A stretch of DNA of 64,000 nucleotides from Pyropia yezoensis (Eukaryota; Rhodophyta; Bangiophyceae; Bangiales; Bangiaceae): NCBI GenBank assembly GCA_009829735.1, contig CM020618.1, positions 20,445,346 through 20,509,345 of the forward strand, given 5' to 3'. Below, in pieces: positions 58,538 through 64,000 of the stretch. Position 1 is the first letter of the stretch; the number at the start of each line of letters is the position of its first letter. The translations under genes were made by a program, and so were the position numbers. Under the pieces are notes generated by a model. It was not told the origin of the DNA, ran no database searches, and saw only the letters and a program-made list of their open reading frames with translations.

Positions 58538-61033
58538 ATGACACCGCCCGGAGGCCGCCATGGCGAGGGGAGCGGGGGCGGTGGTGGCGATCGACTCCCC
58601 GGAGGGCGATTGGCGCCGGGCGGGGGGCCGCCCCCAAAGAAGATCACAAAGGAGCAGCGTCGACGTGGTCTCCGGCCCCTCTGCTCGCTGTGTCACCGAG
58701 CGCAGCACACGGGGCCGGAGTGTCCGCTCTGCCACTGGCGCTGCGGGTGCCCCTGGGCGGCGTCGGCGCCACTGGGATCGGGCCAGGATCGTTCCCCGTG
58801 GGCGCACGAGCGACCGCCGGACGCGGGTGGCTGGTCGCCGGCGCGGCCGGTCGACAAGACGCGGCGGCGTCGTGGCTTCCGGCGCCTTTGCTGCCAGTGT
58901 CGGCAGGCGGAGCGGGCGGGACCTGCCCACCCGTTGTGCCACTGGACGTGCCGGTGCCCGTGGGCTGCCATACCGCCGAAGCAGGAGCTGTCGCGGGCGA
59001 GGTGGCCCGCGGCCGGCGCAGCCGGCCTTCGCGACAACGACGGGCGGCCGCCGGGCACCGGCGGGCACGCGACGCTGGGTGCCCGGCACGACCAGCAGCA
59101 GAATTGTCCGCTGTTTGGACCGCTGGCGAGGCCACCACCGCGCCGCGACGCGCCGCGGCGGCCACCGAGTCAGCCCCGGCTGGGCGGGGCGAGTGGGTGG
59201 GGCAGAAATCGGCGGCCGCCGAGTCCCCGCGGCCAGGCGGGGCCAAGTGGGTGGCGGGAGCGACAGGGGAGCCCGCAGCAGGAGCCACTCGTCCAGGATC
59301 CCCAAGCGGGGCCGACGGGGAATCGGGACGTGGGGCCGCGGCCGCTGAGCCCGCCCCGGCCGTCCGGGGGGAGTGGTTGGGGCAGCAACCGGCGGCCGCC
59401 GAGCCCCCGCGGGCAGGTGGGGCCGAGTGGGTGGCGGGAGCAGCCGTGGGAGCAGCAGCAGGAGCCGCCCCTCTTTGGTCACCAAGGGGGGCGAACGGGG
59501 TATCAGGACGGGCCGTGGCGGCCACCGAGCCCGCCCCAGCGAGCCGAGGGAAGTGCGTGGGGCAACAACCGGCGGCCACCGAGCCCCCACGGGCAAGCGA
59601 GCCCGGGTGGCCGGCACGGCGTGCAGCAGCATCCCCCAACCTATGGGAAGCAGGCGGGGCCACCACCGCGCCGCGTCGCGCCGCGGCAGCCACCGAGTCA
59701 TCCCCAGCTGAGCGGCATAAATTGTTGGGGCGACGTCGGGCGGCCGCCGAGTCCCCGCGGCCAGACGGGGCCGAGTTGGTGGCGCGGGCAGCAGCGGGAG
59801 CAGCCGCAGGAGCGGGAGCAGTGGCAGGAGCCGGCCCTCTTTGGGCCCCAGGTGGGGCCGACTGCCTACGGCTTCACGCCTCGGCGGCCGCCGAGTCCAG
59901 CCCGGCAGGGCGGGGAGGGTGGGAGGGGCGACGTCGGGCGCCCACCGAGTCTGCGCGGCCAGGCGGGGCCGAGTGGGTGGCGCTGGCCGCAGCGGGAGCA
60001 GCCGCAGGCGCGGCAGCAGCTGCAGGAGGCGGCCCTTCTTGGGCCCCAGACGGGGCCCACCAGGGGCCGCGCGGCGCCGCAGCAGACGCCGTTCTATTCG
60101 TCGACGGCAGCCGGCCTTCAGCAGCCGTCGTCGCGGCTGCCGATCCCCGCCGGCGGTCCAGAAGTAAGCGGGCGGCGGCCCTTGACGCCGATCGGGGCAG
60201 CGCCAAGCGCTCCGCAAGACGTGGCCGGGCCACACCTGGGGCAGCCGGGACGGAGCGCCAGCGGCCAGCAACTGCCGCCATTCTCGAGCAGTTGGCCGCT
60301 GTCGCCGGCGTCCGGCAACGTCCACACGGCGGAACCGGAACCAGCAGCACGGGGCCACGTGGAGAGTGGCCCCCAGCCGCGGCTTGGCACGCCCCCGAGC
60401 ACACCCACGCAGCCGGTGGCTGCGGTGGCAACTCCGGCGGCAGCACTACGGTCAGCGAGTCCACCATGTCCGCCCCCGGCGGCTCCCGCAGAAGTGGCCA
60501 ATACTTCGTCGGCGTGGGGGCTGGCAGCGGCTCCGCTGGGACCGACGGCAGCGCCCGCATCGCCGCCGCGGTCGCCGAGGCTCGCTCCCGCGCCCGCGCA
60601 CGAGGTCGTGGCGGCGCTCGCTTTCGAGGTAGCGGCGCCACGCGTGGCGGGCCCCCCGGCACGGCCCCCAGCGGACCGCGTCGAGCCACCAGCGACGGCG
60701 ACGACGACGGCCTCACCGATGGCGACGGAGACAGCGAGGGGGAGGCCGCGGCAGCCGCTGCCGGAGCCCGCACGCAACGTGGCGTCCGGCGGGGCGGCGC
60801 GGCCGGCCGAGAATGGGCCGGCCGCGGCCGCGGGGGAGAACCTGCAGCACGTGGGGCCGGCAGAACAGCAGGCAGTGCCGGCCGCGCCTCCGTCCCCTGT
60901 GGCGGACCAGGCGCCGCAGCGCCCATGGCTCCCGGGGCTGACGGCCGCGGACGCGGAACGGGCAATGCTGGAGTGGGACCTCGCGTCAACACCAACGGGC
61001 TCCCCTACTCCGCCGTCGAGCGACTACAGCTGA
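58538..61033 (+). CDS. Pro/Gln/Trp-rich protein with two Cys-rich modules, unknown
   Basis: 831 aa from ATG 58538 (CAACCATGA). Near the N-terminus two homologous modules occur: LRPLCSLCHRAQHTGPECPL, CHWRCGCPW and FRRLCCQCRQAERAGPAHPL, CHWTCRCPW (CX2CX9CX2CX3CXC in the first; one Cys is His in the second), likely zinc-binding. Residues about 200-540 contain imperfect repeats of NRRPPSPRGQ-GPSGWRE and QQEPLFG type. The rest is Pro/Ala-rich and ends LTAADAERAMLEWDLASTPT, GSPTPPSSDYS. A second frame is open through the whole region, but the Cys modules and the repeat pattern mark this one as coding. It overlaps the next ORF by about 109 bases in the -1 frame, so the two could be one split gene. 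No family recognised. Confidence 0.55.
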   Translation: MTPPGGRHGEGSGGGGGDRLPGGRLAPGGGPPPKKITKEQRRRGLRPLCSLCHRAQHTGPECPLCHWRCGCPWAASAPLGSGQDRSPWAHERPPDAGGWSPARPVDKTRRRRGFRRLCCQCRQAERAGPAHPLCHWTCRCPWAAIPPKQELSRARWPAAGAAGLRDNDGRPPGTGGHATLGARHDQQQNCPLFGPLARPPPRRDAPRRPPSQPRLGGASGWGRNRRPPSPRGQAGPSGWRERQGSPQQEPLVQDPQAGPTGNRDVGPRPLSPPRPSGGSGWGSNRRPPSPRGQVGPSGWREQPWEQQQEPPLFGHQGGRTGYQDGPWRPPSPPQRAEGSAWGNNRRPPSPHGQASPGGRHGVQQHPPTYGKQAGPPPRRVAPRQPPSHPQLSGINCWGDVGRPPSPRGQTGPSWWRGQQREQPQEREQWQEPALFGPQVGPTAYGFTPRRPPSPARQGGEGGRGDVGRPPSLRGQAGPSGWRWPQREQPQARQQLQEAALLGPQTGPTRGRAAPQQTPFYSSTAAGLQQPSSRLPIPAGGPEVSGRRPLTPIGAAPSAPQDVAGPHLGQPGRSASGQQLPPFSSSWPLSPASGNVHTAEPEPAARGHVESGPQPRLGTPPSTPTQPVAAVATPAAALRSASPPCPPPAAPAEVANTSSAWGLAAAPLGPTAAPASPPRSPRLAPAPAHEVVAALAFEVAAPRVAGPPARPPADRVEPPATATTTASPMATETARGRPRQPLPEPARNVASGGAARPAENGPAAAAGENLQHVGPAEQQAVPAAPPSPVADQAPQRPWLPGLTAADAERAMLEWDLASTPTGSPTPPSSDYS

Positions 61034-62946
61034 GCAAGGCGTGGCTGGACGAGTCTGAGAATGCTGTGGTGGGGACCGACCAGAACCGGAAGGAGTTTTT
61101 CTCCGTCGTCACCGCCAACTTTCAGGCCCGAATGGACCGGATCGGCCAGCCAGTCCGCCGGGGGGGGCTTCCTGAGCGTGTCGTGCGGGAGCCGTCCGGC
61201 GTGTATCGATACTGGCAGAAGCTGATGAAGATGGTCATGCGGCTTGTGGAAGCTCGCGTGTACGTGGAGAGCCAGGACCTGACGGGCAACCCGTCGGAGC
61301 GTGGCATGGAGCTGGCCATGATGGCCAAGTTCGAGAAGCGCGACATGTTCGATGCCATCAGGCTGGGGCAGTACGAGCCCAACCCGGCCTTGACTGCGCC
61401 CGAGTCTAAGGCCGTTTACTGGATGGACTGCTGGCGAGCGCTGAGGGAGTCGGACAAGTTCAGTGGGGCCGCGGCAATGGCGGCACTGGCAGCCCGCCGC
61501 AGCCGCGCTGCTCGCGCGGCGGGGGGGGGGGCGCTAGCCGTGGGTGGGGAGGGCCGCGGGGAAGCTGGATCGATGGGGGGGGGGGCGGCCGCCGGTGCGG
61601 CCGCCGACTTTGGGAGCGAGGTCGCCGCGGATGGCACCGCCATCGACGTGGACGGCCTCGCCTTTTCGACTGGTAAGCGACAGCGGCTGGCATCTTTTGC
61701 TGCGCGGCCGCTGGGGACGCAGTCGACTTTAGCCCAGAGCGCGCTGCACACGGCGATGCACGAGGAGAGCGTCGCTGCCACGTCAGCGCTGAAGGTCCTC
61801 ACTGGGGCTGTGTCCGCTAGGGCCCTGACGGCCGCGCTATCGGCCCCGGCCATCCGCGATGTACCGCGCTTTCGGGATTTTCTTGCCCGACGTGCCGACC
61901 AGATGATTGCGGCGCATCTGGCCGCGCATGGACAGCCGGCCGCTCCGGCTGCAACGAACGGGGTGGCTGCCAGCGCCACCGTCGGACAAGAAGGGGAAGG
62001 TGGGAGGAATGCACAGGCTCCTCCCGGTGCGGTGCCGGCAGGCGGGCCACTTAGGGCCGTGGCCGACGCCACCGGCGAGACTGTTGCCGGGTCGGCAGAC
62101 GGGACGTCCGAGGAGGCCGAGGCGGCAAGTGGGGCGGCGGCGGCCAGTGCTGTGGCGGCCGGGGGAGTTGGGGCAAAGGCGGCCGCCGACGCGGCCGCCG
62201 TTGGTGGTGAAGCCGACACAACGGACGCGCCTACGCCTACGGCCGCAGCAACAGACGCTGGGGAGGATGGGTCACGCGGGAGGGGGGCTGGCGACTTGGT
62301 TGCCGGCGGGACTGCAACCGGCCGGGTGGAGGACGCCGCGGCCGCCATCGCCGCCGCCGCGGTGAGAGGTGCGGCCGCCGCGACCGCTGAGGTCGTTGCC
62401 GCGGGTGTTGTGCGCCTAGACGGCCGCCCGCCGGCGAGCGCCAGGGAGTGGGCAGGACCCGATTCTTCCCCCATCCCCGCGGGACGCTTCAGCTTTGCAG
62501 ACTCACCGTCTCCATCTCTGTCTTCTGCCGCCGTCCGACCGCCGCCTCCTCCACCGACTGCCCCCGTACTGAGGCCACCGACGGAGCCAGCACACCCTGT
62601 CACGGCCGCAGCTGGCGGCCGCGTGGCGGCCGCCTTTTTGTCAGTTGGCCGCCGCGCGCAGCTGACAAAGCAGTTGCAGTTTGCGGCCGCAGCGCGGCGC
62701 AGCGCAAAGGGGAAGGGCCCGAAGCGTGCGCCCACTTTCACGTCGGGAACTCCATCCTCGTTGATGTCAGACGAGGAGCTGGGCGCCGGCGCGGGTGCCG
62801 ACGCGGTTGCCGACGCGGATGCCGACGCGGATGCCGACGCGGATGCGTACGACAATGTGGAGGAGGATGAAGAGTTCTCCTCTTTGATTAGAGAGGTGAA
62901 GGAACTGGAGGAGGAGGAGGTGGACGACGATGAGTTGTACCTGTGA
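60925..62946 (+). CDS. SANT/NAM-associated-like DNA-binding protein with acidic tail
   Basis: 673 aa from ATG 60925 (CCCATGG). The first folded part, NGLPYSAVERLQLSKAWLDE, SENAVVGTDQNRKEFFSVVT and ANFQARM, matches the 'AW-D-SEDP-VGTDQ---FW--V' pattern of trihelix/SANT-like domains. VYRYWQKLMKMVMRLVEARV and VYWMDCWRALRESDKF match the companion NAM-associated segment. Such proteins bind DNA and are frequent as accessory ORFs of PIF/Harbinger transposons. The middle is Ala/Gly-rich. The tail has 12-bp-encoded ADAD repeats (about 62797-62845) and a strongly acidic end (NVEEDEEFSSLIREVKELEE). The same frame stays open far upstream (to 58264), so the start is a choice of context and similarity. Confidence 0.6.
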   Translation: MAPGADGRGRGTGNAGVGPRVNTNGLPYSAVERLQLSKAWLDESENAVVGTDQNRKEFFSVVTANFQARMDRIGQPVRRGGLPERVVREPSGVYRYWQKLMKMVMRLVEARVYVESQDLTGNPSERGMELAMMAKFEKRDMFDAIRLGQYEPNPALTAPESKAVYWMDCWRALRESDKFSGAAAMAALAARRSRAARAAGGGALAVGGEGRGEAGSMGGGAAAGAAADFGSEVAADGTAIDVDGLAFSTGKRQRLASFAARPLGTQSTLAQSALHTAMHEESVAATSALKVLTGAVSARALTAALSAPAIRDVPRFRDFLARRADQMIAAHLAAHGQPAAPAATNGVAASATVGQEGEGGRNAQAPPGAVPAGGPLRAVADATGETVAGSADGTSEEAEAASGAAAASAVAAGGVGAKAAADAAAVGGEADTTDAPTPTAAATDAGEDGSRGRGAGDLVAGGTATGRVEDAAAAIAAAAVRGAAAATAEVVAAGVVRLDGRPPASAREWAGPDSSPIPAGRFSFADSPSPSLSSAAVRPPPPPPTAPVLRPPTEPAHPVTAAAGGRVAAAFLSVGRRAQLTKQLQFAAAARRSAKGKGPKRAPTFTSGTPSSLMSDEELGAGAGADAVADADADADADADAYDNVEEDEEFSSLIREVKELEEEEVDDDELYL

Positions 62947-63576
62947 GAGGGCTTTGCTTTTGTTGGTTTCGTGTTGGCGTGCGCAGCGTGCTGCGTGCCC
63001 GTCTTGTTCATTGCGTGTGCCATTTTGAATGCGTAGGACACTCGTTTGTGTTGTTCTCAGCGGTGCACGCGCGGCACCGTCAATGTTGTTCCCGCTGGCG
63101 TGTAAAAACAGTCAGCTCTTGGCAGCGACTCCAACTGGCCTCTTTCCTTTGCACAGAAAAACACCCTCGTCACTCCCGCGAGGCACTTCAAGCGTGCTGC
63201 CAACGCCCGAAGTCCCACAGAGGGCCTGTCGATCTACTCGGGCGCCAGGTTTCACAATCCCGCGCCCAGTCGTGCCCTTTCGACGCGCACGTTCCTCAAG
63301 CGGCACGCGGCGACCCCTGACTGCCTCGGTCCCTCTATTCCGCCCAGCTAGCTGCTCAGGACGGTCCAGCACGGCTGTCCTGCAGTAAGTGCACATTGGT
63401 CACGCAGCGTGATTCCACGACAAGGAGCCACCCAGGCCTGCGATCGGAGTTCAAGTCAGCGCTGGGCGCCAAAGCACCACGCAAAAAGGCAGACCCTATT
63501 CATGTGAGGAAAAAAAAATCCGCGACGGGGTAAAAAAAAAACCTTTACGCTCCAGCCCAATCGCTTCGACCCCCTG
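62947..63576. other. Convergent intergenic near the window end
   Basis: Contains A-runs at 63509-63517 and 63532-63541. No gene or RNA was recognised. Confidence 0.4.
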
Positions 63577-64000
63577 TCATCTCCAGTCGGCACGGCGGCG
63601 AAGGTATGGTGCAAGGGCCACCTCCTTGTGCGCCCAGACATGCGCCATGAGATCCTCTCGTAGGCGCTCATGCGCAATCGGGCTGGTCAATGCAGATATT
63701 CGCAGAACGTCGTCAGACCGCGCAGGGCGCGCCCCCCCCGCACCGCCTGTGGCGTCAGTCCCCGCAGCGGCCCCCCTAGCAGCAGAGCCTCCATCCGCTC
63801 CACCGGCCGCTGGGGCGCTACTCCCCGATGGCGCTCCACCAGCCGCCGGCGCGCCACTCCCCACGGGCACCACATCCGCACCCCGACAACCCTCTCCCTC
63901 AGCGGCTGCCGGAGCGCCACTCCCCGCGGCCCCCCCCGCCGGAACCCCCGACCCCGCTACCGCATCGGCCGCTGGCACGCCTCTCCCACAGGCTGCCCCA
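63577..64000 (-). CDS. Partial ORF, possible Harbinger-type transposase C-terminus
   Basis: The frame is open to the window edge; no ATG is needed inside the window. The upstream part is Ala/Gly repeats of PVGSGAPAAGGAPSG type. The C-terminus DDVLRISALTSPIAHERLRE, DLMAHVWAHKEVALAPYLRR resembles the H--L--DL--H-W----- ending common in PIF/Harbinger transposases. The catalytic domain, if any, lies outside. Identification is tentative. Confidence 0.35.
   Translation of the reverse strand, partial: GAACGRGVPAADAVAGSGVPAGGAAGSGAPAAAEGEGCRGADVVPVGSGAPAAGGAPSGSSAPAAGGADGGSAARGAAAGTDATGGAGGARPARSDDVLRISALTSPIAHERLREDLMAHVWAHKEVALAPYLRRRADWR

Noticed and set aside
58532..60358. 608-codon minus-strand ORF opposite the Cys-module gene
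   Set aside because: The Cys-rich modules and NRRPPSPRGQ repeats are meaningful only on the plus strand. The minus frame is Arg/Pro/Leu-rich shadow.
58264..60924. Upstream extension of the SANT-like ORF to 58264
   Set aside because: The frame is open but encodes Ala/Gly filler, while the other plus-strand frame shows Cys modules. The extension is most likely chance openness in GC-rich DNA.
61416..63041. 541-codon minus-strand ORF opposite the SANT-like gene
   Set aside because: It consists of Ser/Ala/Pro tracts complementary to the Ala/Gly-rich plus frame, with no motif of its own.

Overview
The window looks like nuclear DNA of a GC-rich, intron-poor photosynthetic eukaryote, most likely a bangiophyte red alga of the Porphyra/Pyropia type. 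This is inferred from several signs. Proteins are rich in Ala, Gly and Pro, and long C or G homopolymers are common. Genes have zero to three short GT-AG introns. Several proteins carry plastid-type presequences. A tRNA gene carries an intron at the canonical site plus extra bases in the T-loop. No bacterial operons or Shine-Dalgarno sites are seen.

Left part (1-10.2 kb): a spliced AT-hook protein; a tRNA-Ala(CGC) gene; a dihydroxyacetone kinase; a carboxymuconolactone-decarboxylase-family gene broken at C homopolymers; and, fused to its 3' end, a short PIF/Harbinger transposase fragment.

10.2-25.7 kb is one Ty3/gypsy chromovirus with two 469-bp LTRs that I could not tell apart, a GCGTC target duplication, a primer-binding site matching the window's own tRNA-Ala, gag, pol with a C-terminal chromodomain, and a 704-codon antisense ORF between pol and the 3' LTR. 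A 500-N gap splits it, and about 5.64 kb of internal sequence appears on both sides. This is best read as two overlapping contigs that were scaffolded without merging, so the true element would be about 9.4 kb.

Centre and right (28-58 kb) is gene-dense, with genes on both strands: SUMO E2 (UBC9), plastid shikimate kinase divergent from kynureninase, two membrane-anchored SBBP beta-propeller proteins flanking a BRE1-type E3 ligase, a protein with a bipartite plastid presequence, an EXD1-like 3'-5' exonuclease divergent from a plant-type CLC channel, and a PILS/auxin-efflux-carrier-like transporter.

The right end (58.5-64 kb) holds two overlapping ORFs in different frames. The first is a Pro/Gln/Trp-rich protein with two Cys-rich modules; the second is a SANT/NAM-associated-like protein with an acidic tail. 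A convergent partial ORF with a Harbinger-like C-terminus runs off the window edge.

Many frame breaks coincide with C/G homopolymers and are probably consensus errors. Start codons are uncertain wherever the GC-rich frame stays open upstream. All calls are by eye; no database search was run.
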